Source of the DNA: an uncultured bacterium
GTDB taxonomy: Bacteria; Hydrogenedentota; Hydrogenedentia; Hydrogenedentales; Hydrogenedentaceae
Assembly: GCA_938014335.1 (NCBI GenBank)
Contig: CALLRP010000018.1
Coordinates: forward strand, 85,426 to 149,425
DNA length: 64,000 bases
Direction of reading: 5' to 3'
Part shown: positions 18,589 to 27,609 of the stretch, piece after piece
Numbering within the stretch: position 1 is the stretch's first letter
Layout of the letters: each line of letters starts with the position of its first letter
Notes under the pieces: generated by a model
Databases searched by the model: none
Told to the model about the DNA's origin: nothing
What the model saw: the letters and a program-made list of their open reading frames with translations, nothing else
Position numbers and translations under genes: made by a program

Positions 18589-19851
18589 TTATATATTGGG
18601 ATAACGTTCATTGGGACCTGTGTAAATCTGTCGAGGACGGTGTATCCGTGTATCGGGGTCATTTCTCATTTCCAACCAATGAGCAATCCAGCCCGGTATC
18701 CTACCCAATGAAAACAAAACAGTAAACATCTGTGTTGGAATACCCATCGCACGATATAATATACCACTATAAAAATCGATATTAGGATATAATTTTCTTT
18801 CAATAAAATAATCATCATTCAACGCAACTTCTTCAAGATTTTTTGCTATTTCCAATAGGGGGTCATTAATTCCCATTTCTGCAAAAATAGCATCCACTGC
18901 GCCCTTCAATAATTTAGCCCGTGGATCATAATTTTTATACACACGATGTCCAAAACCCATCAATCGGAAATCAGAGTCTTTCTTCTTTGCTAATTCAACA
19001 TATTTCTTATAATTCGCCCCATCCTTATAAATCATTTCTAACATATTTAATACCGCTTCATTTGCCCCTCCATGCAAACGTCCCCACAATGCACTAATAC
19101 CCGCAGAAATACTAACATAAAGATTTGCCATAGAACTGCCTACCATACGAACCGTAGAAGTACTACAATTCTGTTCATGGTCTACATGCAGAATAAGAAG
19201 TAAGTCCAATGCCTTTTCAAATACTTTCGGTACAACATACTCTTCTGCTGGAGAAGCAAACATCATGCGTAGAAAATTCGCACAATACGAATGGTCTGTT
19301 TTGGGATAGATATAAGGTTCTCCAATAGATTTTTTATACGAAAACGCCGCAATCGTTTTCGCCTGACCAATAATTCGAACAATTATATTGTTTATATCCT
19401 CTTTTTCATAATTAGGATAGAACGACGGCATCCCTGCAATCATAGAACTTAAAATACTCATCGGGTGCGCATCAAGAGGAAAAAACGAAAAGAAATTAAC
19501 CATACCTTGATGAATAAAACTATTCAAAGTAAGTTGCCTTCTCCATTCCTTTGCTTGTTCAGGAGTAGGTAATTCACCGTAAATAAGTAAATAAGCAATC
19601 TGAGAAAAAGGAAACTTGCCAGCAAGACTTTCAATAGGATAGCCCCGATACCTCAATATCCCTTTATCTCCATCAATATAAGTAATGCCGCTCTTACACG
19701 ACCCTGTATTACCATAACCCGGATCATACGTTAATGCCCCCGTAATATCCCTCAATTTCCGTATATCAATACCGATTTCGTTTTCTGTCCCTTCAAATAC
19801 AGGAAGTTCATATTCCTTCCCTCTAAGTATCAATTTACATGTCTCTGCCAT
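18589..19851 (-). CDS. gltA: Citrate synthase
   Basis: I choose the ATG at 19851 (MAETCKL), with AAGGGAAAAGCC directly upstream. An in-frame ATG 12 codons earlier (19887) adds a lysine-rich stretch atypical for the family. The 420-residue product has type II citrate synthase motifs: GDKGILRYRGYPIE, LHVDHEQNCSTSTVRMVGSS, SALWGRLHGGANEAVL, MGFGHRVYKNYDPRA and a C-terminal RPRQIYTG. It condenses oxaloacetate and acetyl-CoA in the TCA cycle. Its stop lies 8 bases from the convergent anti-sigma gene stop. Confidence 0.96.
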   Translation of the reverse strand: MAETCKLILRGKEYELPVFEGTENEIGIDIRKLRDITGALTYDPGYGNTGSCKSGITYIDGDKGILRYRGYPIESLAGKFPFSQIAYLLIYGELPTPEQAKEWRRQLTLNSFIHQGMVNFFSFFPLDAHPMSILSSMIAGMPSFYPNYEKEDINNIIVRIIGQAKTIAAFSYKKSIGEPYIYPKTDHSYCANFLRMMFASPAEEYVVPKVFEKALDLLLILHVDHEQNCSTSTVRMVGSSMANLYVSISAGISALWGRLHGGANEAVLNMLEMIYKDGANYKKYVELAKKKDSDFRLMGFGHRVYKNYDPRAKLLKGAVDAIFAEMGINDPLLEIAKNLEEVALNDDYFIERKLYPNIDFYSGILYRAMGIPTQMFTVLFSLGRIPGWIAHWLEMRNDPDTRIHRPRQIYTGPNERYPNI

Positions 19852-19913
19852 GGCTTTTCCCTTTATATTTGATTTTATAAATAACAAAATTTTTTATTAT
19901 ATTGAACAATAAT

Positions 19914-21521
19914 TTATTTAATTTTAATTTTAAATTTTCGACTACATATCGTAATTATTTGTTTTATTTCTTTAATATTTAATGCCCAAGCCGAAACAAT
20001 ATATGTTAAAGAACAAGCCAACCCCAAAACAAAAATATATAAACTTAACTCTATCACTCCACTTACATTTTTTATATTAAAAAGTAAGTTTATCAAAAAG
20101 AATACACAAATTACAATTAAAATAGAAATCCCATATTTCAATATATTCAATAAATACTCTTTATTAACCAAATTCCCAACCTTAAAACTAATAAGGAAAA
20201 ATAAAATAAAAAAATTTGTCCAGAAGGATATAGCGGTGGCTATAACCAATCCAAAATAATCGAAAGGCCTTACCAGAAGAAAGTTCAAAATGATATTCAG
20301 TATCATGCTGAATGAGGAAGTAAAAACCGGGATGGTTGTATTATTCATTGCATAAAAACCTTGAGTGAGGACTTTAACACCGGAGAAACCAATTACCCCA
20401 ATCGAATAAATAAAAATAGCATTTGCTGTTTTCTGTGTTAATTCCCCGCTAAAATGTCCCCTTTCAAAGAGTAATTGAACTACAGGCTTCCCAAGAAACA
20501 TTAAAAGAACCATAGCCGGGAGTATCATAAATAATGTTTGTAATAACCCTTCCTGTAACGCTTGCCGAATTTTTGGGGTTTCCTTATTTGAAAAGTAACG
20601 CGACAACTCAGGAAGGATAGATACCGAAACCGCTGTCCCGAAAATAGCCATAGGTAATTGAATAAGCCGATTAGCATAAAATAGAGCAGAGACGGTCCCT
20701 TCAGAAAGGGAATAAGAAAAGAAACTATCTACTAATTTATTGACCTCTCCTGCTGCCTGCCCAAAAATGACAGGAATTAACAAAATAAACGCTTTTTTTA
20801 CCCCATGTTGATTCCAATCTGTAGTAAAATATACCCCCCCTAATTTTTTTCGTGCATCTATATATAAAACCCCTGCTTGAAGTATCCCCCCTAACCAGAG
20901 ACCTATTACAAGAGCCCATATAATATTGATAGAAAATAGAGAGGGAATAAAAATAGAAACAATCAAAGCAACATTAAGTAGTGCGGGTGTTATACTCGGC
21001 GTTTTATAATCACCCAAAACAAAAAGGGGTGCCATCATAAAAACTGCAATTCCTATCCAAAATAGATAAGGAAAAGTCCACTGCAATACCCGTACCGTTA
21101 GTTGAAGTTGCTCTTCAGATTTTGGAATTTCCTGCGTGAAAGCACTTAAATGATTTATTAAGTGAGGGATAAAGGGCATAATTAAAACACCTAATAGGGA
21201 AACCACTACAAGGATTAGAAACATAATAGTAAAAAGAGAACAAACTAACTGTTTCATAGCCAATCTTCCCTGCGTTTCCTCACATTCCGAAAGGACAGGA
21301 ACAAAAGATGCGTTTACCGCCCCCTCTCCTAAAACGTCTCTAAGTGTGTTGGGTAGCCGAAAGGCAAAAAGAAAAGTATCTCTATAAAAATCAGGAACGT
21401 ACCATCCAATCAAAATATCTCTAACGAGACCTAAAATACGGCTAAATAGCGTTCCCCCTGCAAAAATGAGTGTATATTTCCATCTTAAAATAGATGTCTT
21501 TTCAGATTGTTCACGACGCAT
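19914..21521 (-). CDS. murJ: MurJ/MviN lipid II flippase
   Basis: The 535-residue protein has about 14 membrane helices. Its N-terminus (GGTLFSRILGLVRDILIGW...FLFAFRLPNTLRDVLGEGAVNASFVPVL) is the MurJ signature. A central R-rich motif (FFSYSLSEGTVSALFYANRLIQLPMAIFGTAVSVSILPELSR) also matches. It moves lipid II across the inner membrane for peptidoglycan synthesis. It overlaps lnt by 11 bases, so the two envelope genes are coupled. Confidence 0.94.
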   Translation of the reverse strand: MRREQSEKTSILRWKYTLIFAGGTLFSRILGLVRDILIGWYVPDFYRDTFLFAFRLPNTLRDVLGEGAVNASFVPVLSECEETQGRLAMKQLVCSLFTIMFLILVVVSLLGVLIMPFIPHLINHLSAFTQEIPKSEEQLQLTVRVLQWTFPYLFWIGIAVFMMAPLFVLGDYKTPSITPALLNVALIVSIFIPSLFSINIIWALVIGLWLGGILQAGVLYIDARKKLGGVYFTTDWNQHGVKKAFILLIPVIFGQAAGEVNKLVDSFFSYSLSEGTVSALFYANRLIQLPMAIFGTAVSVSILPELSRYFSNKETPKIRQALQEGLLQTLFMILPAMVLLMFLGKPVVQLLFERGHFSGELTQKTANAIFIYSIGVIGFSGVKVLTQGFYAMNNTTIPVFTSSFSMILNIILNFLLVRPFDYFGLVIATAISFWTNFFILFFLISFKVGNLVNKEYLLNILKYGISILIVICVFFLINLLFNIKNVSGVIELSLYIFVLGLACSLTYIVSAWALNIKEIKQIITICSRKFKIKIK

Positions 21522-23109
21522 TTGTAATGTTTCTTTTCTTTCTTATTGGCATCGCTAAAATAAGATAAATAATAATCCCCATTAAACCTAATAATAAAGA
21601 TATGAAATCAGGATTTATAAAAAATACAAGGTTAGACTGTTCAGGAACTCTGTAAATGCCCCCAGAACGCAATCGAACCCCTATATCCGGATAATTCGAC
21701 ATAGACTCATATACAAAAATCTGGTCTTTCCCTATGACCACATTCACAGGTAAAAAAGAACCGGTAGGTGTAAACAATCCCGATATACCTGTATTTGTAC
21801 AATGCACTATGGGCAATCGTGTCTCAATGGCACGCATCCTGCATATTTCCAACTCTTGATTTAATGCATTTGTAGCACCAAACCATGATAAATTTGTCAG
21901 AACAGCCAATAGATTAGCCCCTTCTTTTCTTAAATGATGTGCCATATTAGGAAAAAGCACTTCAAAACAAATAAGAGGCCCTACAATTAATTCATTATCC
22001 AAATTAAATATTTTTTGTTCTTTCCCAGCACTTACATCATAGGGGAGAATACTTCGTAAGAAAGGGAAAAATTGAGATAAAGGCAAATATTCCCCAAACG
22101 GAGCTAAATGCACCTTATCGTAAAAATCCATTACCTTCCCTTCCGAATTTACCCAGATACATGAATTATAATCATTACCTTCTTGGTCTATTCGAGTTGT
22201 ACCTGTAATAAGATGAACGGAATTCTCACGCGTAAAATTTTGTATCAGTGATAATATGTTTTTATTATTATAATCTGACATTATCAGTGCTTCAGGCCAA
22301 AAAACCACACGAACATTTTTATCTTTAATTAGATTGTTAGAATATTGAACAGTCCATCGAACCATATCTTCATACCATATCGGATCGAATTTCATCTCCT
22401 GTGGGAAGCAGGGTTGGATGATAGCAATTTGTAACTCTTTTTCTTTTTCCTTTTCTATATTTGTAAAAAGCAAAAAACCTATTAGATGAGGTAAAAACAT
22501 AAGGATAATCGTATGTACAAGGTAGGTCCATCTCTTTTGTTTATTAACAATGGCAGAGGCAACAAACATATTTACTGTAATTATGAAAAAAGAAAGAAAA
22601 GGAACACTACCTATGGATACTAATTGGGAAAAATAAATATCAGGTCCCTGACTATACCCTAAATTACACCAACCAAAACCCGTTAGAGCATGTCCCTGTA
22701 TCCATTCCATTCCTAACCAAAGTAATCCTAAAATGTAAATTCGAACTGTATCCGATATGTGCTTTCCACATTTAGACACAAGGTATCCATAAATTGCCCA
22801 TAGCAAAGAAAGTCCTGCGGAAAGACACTGATAACCAATAAAAGCAGGACCTCCCACCCAGAACATATTCATTATAAGCCACTGGAGTGTTAACGAATGG
22901 AAAACCCATCCGCTAATAAAAAAATATAAAAATAATTTCAATGGTTTTTGCTCAGCTATAGAAGCGATAAATAGAGGAACAAACGCAAACCAGATTAAAA
23001 AATATAAATGAATTTTAGGAAAACAAAAAAAGAGAACAATTCCAGATAGAATAGAAAGAAAAAAAGGATTTCTAAATAATCTTTTAATAAACAATAAAAT
23101 CATATTCAT
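21511..23109 (-). CDS. lnt: Apolipoprotein N-acyltransferase
   Basis: The 532-residue protein has several N-terminal membrane helices, then a nitrilase-like periplasmic domain. The three Lnt catalytic positions are visible in order: Glu in VVFWPEALI, Lys in YDKVHLAPFGEYLP, and Cys in PLICFEVLFP. A C-terminal membrane helix closes the protein. It N-acylates lipoproteins, so the organism makes mature triacylated lipoproteins and has an outer-membrane lipoprotein pathway. It precedes and overlaps murJ. Confidence 0.94.
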   Translation of the reverse strand: MNMILLFIKRLFRNPFFLSILSGIVLFFCFPKIHLYFLIWFAFVPLFIASIAEQKPLKLFLYFFISGWVFHSLTLQWLIMNMFWVGGPAFIGYQCLSAGLSLLWAIYGYLVSKCGKHISDTVRIYILGLLWLGMEWIQGHALTGFGWCNLGYSQGPDIYFSQLVSIGSVPFLSFFIITVNMFVASAIVNKQKRWTYLVHTIILMFLPHLIGFLLFTNIEKEKEKELQIAIIQPCFPQEMKFDPIWYEDMVRWTVQYSNNLIKDKNVRVVFWPEALIMSDYNNKNILSLIQNFTRENSVHLITGTTRIDQEGNDYNSCIWVNSEGKVMDFYDKVHLAPFGEYLPLSQFFPFLRSILPYDVSAGKEQKIFNLDNELIVGPLICFEVLFPNMAHHLRKEGANLLAVLTNLSWFGATNALNQELEICRMRAIETRLPIVHCTNTGISGLFTPTGSFLPVNVVIGKDQIFVYESMSNYPDIGVRLRSGGIYRVPEQSNLVFFINPDFISLLLGLMGIIIYLILAMPIRKKRNITNAS

Positions 23110-23197
23110 ATTTTAATATACAGCTCTGATTTTTACATAAGATAAGTTTGTAATATACATATTATCAGAATAGATTTTGAATTTTCAGGCTGGAAAA

Positions 23198-24358
23198 TTA
23201 TAAGTCATCCTGCATGGCTCGAATTTCTTCTTCAATTCGTTCTTTGTTCTGCCATTTATCACCCCGTTTTTCCCAGAATCGGATAGCACTGGACCCCTCC
23301 TCAGACATGGTTCGTAAGTCAACTATTGTGGGTTGAACAAATATAAGAAGGTGCGTTATATCCGATTGTGTCCTTCGCGAGCGGAAAGGAATTCCTAACA
23401 GAGGGAATTTGCCAATTCCCGGAACACGGTTTTCTGATTTCCGTATATTTCGGCTGGAAAGTCCTCCAATAACCAATGTCTGACCATTCGGCACGATTAC
23501 AAACCCCGTTTGAGACCGCTTTGAGAATACAGGTAAGTCAATCCCCCTAAGTCGGTCTATCCTGCTTATATCTGTCACATCCAACTGTTTGATTTCCAAC
23601 TGAATCATATTATTAGGTAGTATCGTCGGAACTAACTCTAAATTTACTCCAATATCCCTCCATGCTACACACAAATTAGGGACTGCCGAGCTTTTCGTTA
23701 CGGATTGATAAGGAATTTGTCCCCCTGCTTTGATGGTGGCAGGTGTCCCATTAATTACCAATATTTCAGGTTTAGAGATAAGGTCAACATCCGATTTCGT
23801 TTCCAACGCACGAAATACCCCATCCAATGTCCCATAGTCCCATGTTAGAATACTGAATGTTAATCCTCCCCCCTGGGGAGATTGTATTCCAGGAAGAGAT
23901 GGATTATCATCCTCACGAATAGGTTGGTTGCTAAAATTAGGATTTCGGTAGGGCACAGAATAAGGTGGTTGTGGAGGATTCGGTGAAGGAGTAGGTAAAG
24001 TAACGGATGAAAAATCCTGAGAAAAATCGGTTGTATTTGTCGTTATTTGCGGAATTTTTAGTTGCTCATTTTCTCTTTCCCGATAAAAGCGAACAAAATT
24101 CAAGTTTGTTCCTAATCGTCTCAAACCATTCTCATTCGTTTCACTAATCCAAACCTGAACCTGTATCTGCCGTATATCAACAGGGGGAGGAGGAGTAGGG
24201 GGTGGGGGAGGAGTCGGTTGTTGCTCTTCCGGAGGAGGTGGTGGAGGTACAGGTTGTTGTGCATCTTGTGCAATAAGATTAGATGAAGACAAGAAAATAA
24301 GCGTTGCAATATAGAACATCCATAAAAAAAATATATGTATAAGATATTTTTTCCTCAT
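23198..24358 (-). CDS. Stand-alone secretin-domain protein 2 (type II/III secretion system secretin family)
   Basis: The 386 residues start with a signal peptide (residues about 8-31) and a proline-rich spacer at about 36-60 (runs of five or six Pro). The C-terminal half has secretin-domain features: LELVPTILPNNMIQLEI, a GFVIVPNGQTLVIGGL stretch, VPGIGKFPLLGIPFRSR, and THLLIFVQPTIV. It is shorter than true secretins, and N-terminal N0/N1 domains are not evident. It is joined to the paralogue upstream by a four-base overlap. The function is unknown. No type II or type IV pilus ATPase or inner-membrane partner is in the window. Confidence 0.78.
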   Translation of the reverse strand: MRKKYLIHIFFLWMFYIATLIFLSSSNLIAQDAQQPVPPPPPPEEQQPTPPPPPTPPPPVDIRQIQVQVWISETNENGLRRLGTNLNFVRFYRERENEQLKIPQITTNTTDFSQDFSSVTLPTPSPNPPQPPYSVPYRNPNFSNQPIREDDNPSLPGIQSPQGGGLTFSILTWDYGTLDGVFRALETKSDVDLISKPEILVINGTPATIKAGGQIPYQSVTKSSAVPNLCVAWRDIGVNLELVPTILPNNMIQLEIKQLDVTDISRIDRLRGIDLPVFSKRSQTGFVIVPNGQTLVIGGLSSRNIRKSENRVPGIGKFPLLGIPFRSRRTQSDITHLLIFVQPTIVDLRTMSEEGSSAIRFWEKRGDKWQNKERIEEEIRAMQDDL

Positions 24359-25554
24359 TTCTTATTTTTCCCTTCGTCTAAATCAGAACCGATTCCATTT
24401 TCATCTTTTTTAATCTGAACTCCCGTTATCCCCTCTGCTATGCCTTCTGGAATTTCTTTCAAACCACCCAAAACATTAGTAATAATTTCCGTAGGAGAGA
24501 TCTTAGTAGATTTTTTCTCTTCTTCTGATGTAAACCCATACTGGTCCGCTACCGTATACGATGGCCTCCATAATTCCGCTTTTAATAAAAATACAAGTTC
24601 TCTCCGCCCCTCATCCTTTTTCTTATTACCTACCCCTTGAGACAAAGGTATTTCAGGGGCTTTGAACGGTGTAACTCTCTGGATTAATCCATTGGCTAAC
24701 TCTTCTCCTTGTATAAGCCATGGTACAGAAGAAGAGGTCCTTGTCCGAGTGTTCCGATATAGCCCCCCTAAGATTAAAACCTGCCCATGCCTTACCCAAA
24801 CTGTAGTGGTTATACTACGGGAAATAAATTCAGGTACACTAATCGTATTTGCAGTGTTCCCGGCAATGGCTACATTTAATCGTTGTCCTTCTTCTGTTAT
24901 CGCCGCAGTTATAGTTAATTGAATATAAATATCCTCTGTTGTCCGCGGGTCACCATCATCATCAATCACTTGATTTGCTTGAACGCTTAAATTAACACCT
25001 GTCGGCTTAAATTCTGTAATTTGTTGAGTGACTACTCCAACCACAATAGTATTTTCATAAGGGATTTCTTGAACAGTTTGAATTACTGTCGGCGCCGCCG
25101 CCCCTACAGGAACTAATGCCTTGGGACGAGACAAAATAAAAGCACGATTCTGGTTAACTAACGCCTGAAGAACCGCTTCAAAATCACCCCATTTACTGGT
25201 CATCCTATCTAAAAATACCGTTATCGTCGGAGATTGTGTCGTCGGAAATGTAAGATCTCCCGTCGTTATTGCTGGATTACCCAAAGAAACCCTACCATAA
25301 GGGCGAGGGTCCGTTTTTTGTCGAAAATAGCCGGATAAACCTGTTTCACTCCCAAGATGCGTCTGAAACTCAATTATTTTTACCGAGACATTTACTTGTT
25401 GAGGTGTGGGTTGTTGTGCAAAAGTCGAAGACACCAAAACAGAAAAGAAAATAGGAAAAAGAAAGAATACATTTCTATAAAATTTTAAATAAATCATATT
25501 CCTGGTAATATTAATTCGTGGGGATTTATTCATCATAATACGCCGTATAATCAT
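24355..25554 (-). CDS. Stand-alone secretin-domain protein 1 (paralogue of the downstream gene)
   Basis: The 399-residue protein has an N-terminal hydrophobic signal (about 25-45) and a secretin-like C-terminal region. Visible motifs are TTVWVRHGQVLILGGLYRNTRTRTSSSVPWL and RRELVFLLKAELW, with IYIQLTITAAITEEGQRLNV before them. The overall pattern resembles the downstream 386-residue protein, so they are probable paralogues. It ends with a lysine-rich tail. It overlaps the downstream gene by four bases, and its own start overlaps the TPR protein gene end by 29 bases. The arrangement indicates one transcription unit. Confidence 0.76.
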   Translation of the reverse strand: MIIRRIMMNKSPRINITRNMIYLKFYRNVFFLFPIFFSVLVSSTFAQQPTPQQVNVSVKIIEFQTHLGSETGLSGYFRQKTDPRPYGRVSLGNPAITTGDLTFPTTQSPTITVFLDRMTSKWGDFEAVLQALVNQNRAFILSRPKALVPVGAAAPTVIQTVQEIPYENTIVVGVVTQQITEFKPTGVNLSVQANQVIDDDGDPRTTEDIYIQLTITAAITEEGQRLNVAIAGNTANTISVPEFISRSITTTVWVRHGQVLILGGLYRNTRTRTSSSVPWLIQGEELANGLIQRVTPFKAPEIPLSQGVGNKKKDEGRRELVFLLKAELWRPSYTVADQYGFTSEEEKKSTKISPTEIITNVLGGLKEIPEGIAEGITGVQIKKDENGIGSDLDEGKNKK

Positions 25555-26503
25555 AATGGTCTACATTTTCTATATTATCAAAGTTTACAAACTGAGCACT
25601 AAATGGTTTTATCTGTCCGGGACTTAAATTCCCGAGAGAAATAGTCCTTGTATCATATATCATACCACTAAAACCGTATATGGTTAATTGAACCGTTACA
25701 TTTCGTAATGTCCTCGAACTACGATTTCGAACCTGTCCCGAGACATTATAAATATGATGCTTCAAATCGCTTGCCCATCCCAACGAGCGACCACTACGAA
25801 AAGAGGTTACATTAAAGAAAACAATCGGATTTTTTTCTGCTTCCCGTTTTAAGGCTTCTTCCGGTGTTAAAACTATTATCTCTCCATTTCCATCTTTTTC
25901 AAGCCTACTGGATATGATAGGATGGGACCAATAAGTTGCATTTAAAGATACAATATTTTTATATAAATTCCCCGCCTTAGTGAAATTCTGATTTATCCAA
26001 TACCAATTAGCTAATTGTAGCATAACTTCTGTATTTTGGGGCTCTTGTTGTAATTTCTTCTCTAATGTTTGAATTTGATTTTCAATAGTATCCACTCTTT
26101 CAATTTGATTTAACGGAGACCCTATCAACTCCCTTATTTGTTTACGAGAATGTTCTGCATAAACACCTTGAGGTGCTAATTGTAAGTATTTAATATAATT
26201 AGTTAATGCATTTTGAGGACTTCCTAACTCTTGGTATACAATACCCAAAAAATAGTATACAGTGGCATCCTTTTCTCCACTTTCCATAACGGACAATAAT
26301 TTTGGAAATGCTTGAGAGAACTCTCCCTTTTCAATCAATTGTTGAGCCAATTTTATCTCTGAAAAAGTCGTATTTATGTGATAAGACTTTCGATGACTTA
26401 AATTTAAAGTATCCTTATCCTGTTTTTTAAATAGATTACTCTGGCAATTACACAAATATAAAAGAAGGACTATTCCTAAAATTAATTTATAAGGATTTCC
26501 CAT
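25526..26503 (-). CDS. TPR-containing envelope protein with FxLYD-like C-terminal domain
   Basis: The 325-residue protein starts with a hydrophobic segment ending in LCNCQS at residues 17-22. It is possibly a lipoprotein attached at Cys18 or Cys20, although the lipobox is non-canonical. TPR-like repeats lie at about 55-200 (AQQLIEKGEFSQAFPKLLSV, AVYYFLGIVYQELGSPQNALTNYIKYL). A C-terminal immunoglobulin-like domain of FxLYD type runs from about 235-320 (YNVSGQVRNRSSRTLRNVTVQLTIYG...LSPGQIKPFSAQF). It is upstream of two secretin-like genes and may be their pilotin-like or assembly partner (inference only). Confidence 0.74.
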   Translation of the reverse strand: MGNPYKLILGIVLLLYLCNCQSNLFKKQDKDTLNLSHRKSYHINTTFSEIKLAQQLIEKGEFSQAFPKLLSVMESGEKDATVYYFLGIVYQELGSPQNALTNYIKYLQLAPQGVYAEHSRKQIRELIGSPLNQIERVDTIENQIQTLEKKLQQEPQNTEVMLQLANWYWINQNFTKAGNLYKNIVSLNATYWSHPIISSRLEKDGNGEIIVLTPEEALKREAEKNPIVFFNVTSFRSGRSLGWASDLKHHIYNVSGQVRNRSSRTLRNVTVQLTIYGFSGMIYDTRTISLGNLSPGQIKPFSAQFVNFDNIENVDHYDYTAYYDE

Positions 26504-26580
26504 AGATAACCTTTTTCTTATTTCTTTCTACAATCTTACAATCAATATACAAGAAAAGTTTTAGTACATTTTTTTGTAAA

Positions 26581-26985
26581 TTATCTCTTTGCAAGGCGTT
26601 CCAAAACTTTGGATGTAATATCTTCTGCTGGAATCTGCTCGCCCGTGTTTTGCCAATAATTAAACTCTGCCACAAGATCAAACTGGCTTTCCTGTGCCAC
26701 TTCCTGTATTGTTTTTACTGCCCGTTCACTCGCTTTACTGAGCATTATCCAATATTTTGCAGTCCCTGCCTCTATTTTTCTCTCCTTAATTCCAGCAAAT
26801 TCAGGAGTCGCCTGAATAACCTCTTCAAACTTCACCAGGCCAGGTTTAATAAATTTTGAGGCAGTCCCCCAAAATATTTTCTGCTCATCTACCTTATCCG
26901 GAGCCAGTGATAAGGGATCGGCTAATGCCCATAGATTACTGCACAGAAGGGCGAGGTTGATTAATAAAATGGTACTTACTCGCAT
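26581..26985 (-). CDS. Small secreted protein of unknown function
   Basis: The 134 residues begin with a clean signal peptide (residues 1-22, ending LWALAD). A charged, probably all-helical mature part of about 110 residues follows. I recognise no domain. It is the first gene of the minus-strand secretin/TPR cluster. It is separated from it by 77 bases and preceded by the 624-bp gene-poor stretch. Its exported nature fits an envelope role. Confidence 0.68.
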   Translation of the reverse strand: MRVSTILLINLALLCSNLWALADPLSLAPDKVDEQKIFWGTASKFIKPGLVKFEEVIQATPEFAGIKERKIEAGTAKYWIMLSKASERAVKTIQEVAQESQFDLVAEFNYWQNTGEQIPAEDITSKVLERLAKR

Positions 26986-27330
26986 ATAATTCTCCTTTCC
27001 TTATGTGCAAGTTTTTACTTTCTACTTAATCCTGTTATTTTCCGATAACAAACTTATACTTAATTAATCTTTATTCCCATGTAAAAAGTTTCATTTCTTT
27101 TGGAAAAAAATTAAAAATTTTTTCAAAAAATACTATATATTGAGTATTTATCTAATTATAGTATATATGTTGTATATCTATTATTCAAACAAAAAATACA
27201 AAATTATGATAAAACAATTTTATTTTTATAAAAATTTACCTTGAAAAATTATTTATGAAGTGATTTATTGATAATTTATATTATCCATGTATTTTATTAA
27301 CCACGAATAAAACAAAAGGTTACAAGATAA

Positions 27331-27434
27331 GCGAGATGCTACATTAAGTAGCGTCAGCATTCCTCGACAGGGAAGACAGGGAGCGAGATGCTTCCCAATA
27401 CTTAAAGCCTTTGCCCGACAGAAAAGTGAGGACT
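27331..27434. repeat. Two-copy degenerate tandem repeat (about 52 bp) with hairpins
   Basis: GCGAGATGCT occurs at 27331-27340 and again at 27383-27392, 52 bases apart. CGACAG occurs at 27365 and 27416, 51 bases apart, so the unit is about 52 bp. Within it are the hairpins GCTAC-attaa-GTAGC (27338-27352) and GGGAAG...CTTCCC (27370-27396). This could be a dispersed intergenic repeat or a structured RNA. No protein coding is supported. Confidence 0.55.
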
Positions 27435-27488
27435 ATAATTAGCAATAGTGGATTTTATTAAATTTTTTTTATGGCATATAGTAAAATT

Positions 27489-27516
27489 CAAGTTAAACTT
27501 GGTAGGATTGTATAAT
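27489..27516 (+). promoter_or_regulatory. Promoter region with interrupted palindrome CAAGTT-A-AACTTG and TATAAT
   Basis: A perfect six-base-arm palindrome (27489-27501) lies 9 bases upstream of a consensus TATAAT (27511-27516). It covers roughly the -35 to spacer region of the gene at 27610. The -35 hexamer itself is weak (TTCAAG, overlapping the palindrome), which is typical of a regulated promoter. The binding protein is unknown. Confidence 0.42.
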
Positions 27517-27609
27517 ATCTATTTGGTTTATTCGTTTAATGATAGTTATTTGTATTAAAATGGTGATAAATATTTAATAAATATTTGAATGTCAGAAAAA
27601 GGATGAAAT

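Larger units (their letters stand above)
26986..27609. other. Gene-poor intergenic region between divergent genes
   Basis: This is 624 bases with no supported gene. The left part (about 27050-27300) is extremely AT-rich, including a 22-base GAAAAAAATT...AAATTTTTTC near-palindrome (27103-27124). The middle holds a GC-richer island with a two-copy repeat (27331-27434). The right part has an interrupted palindrome and a TATAAT that probably drive the gene at 27610. Confidence 0.6.
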
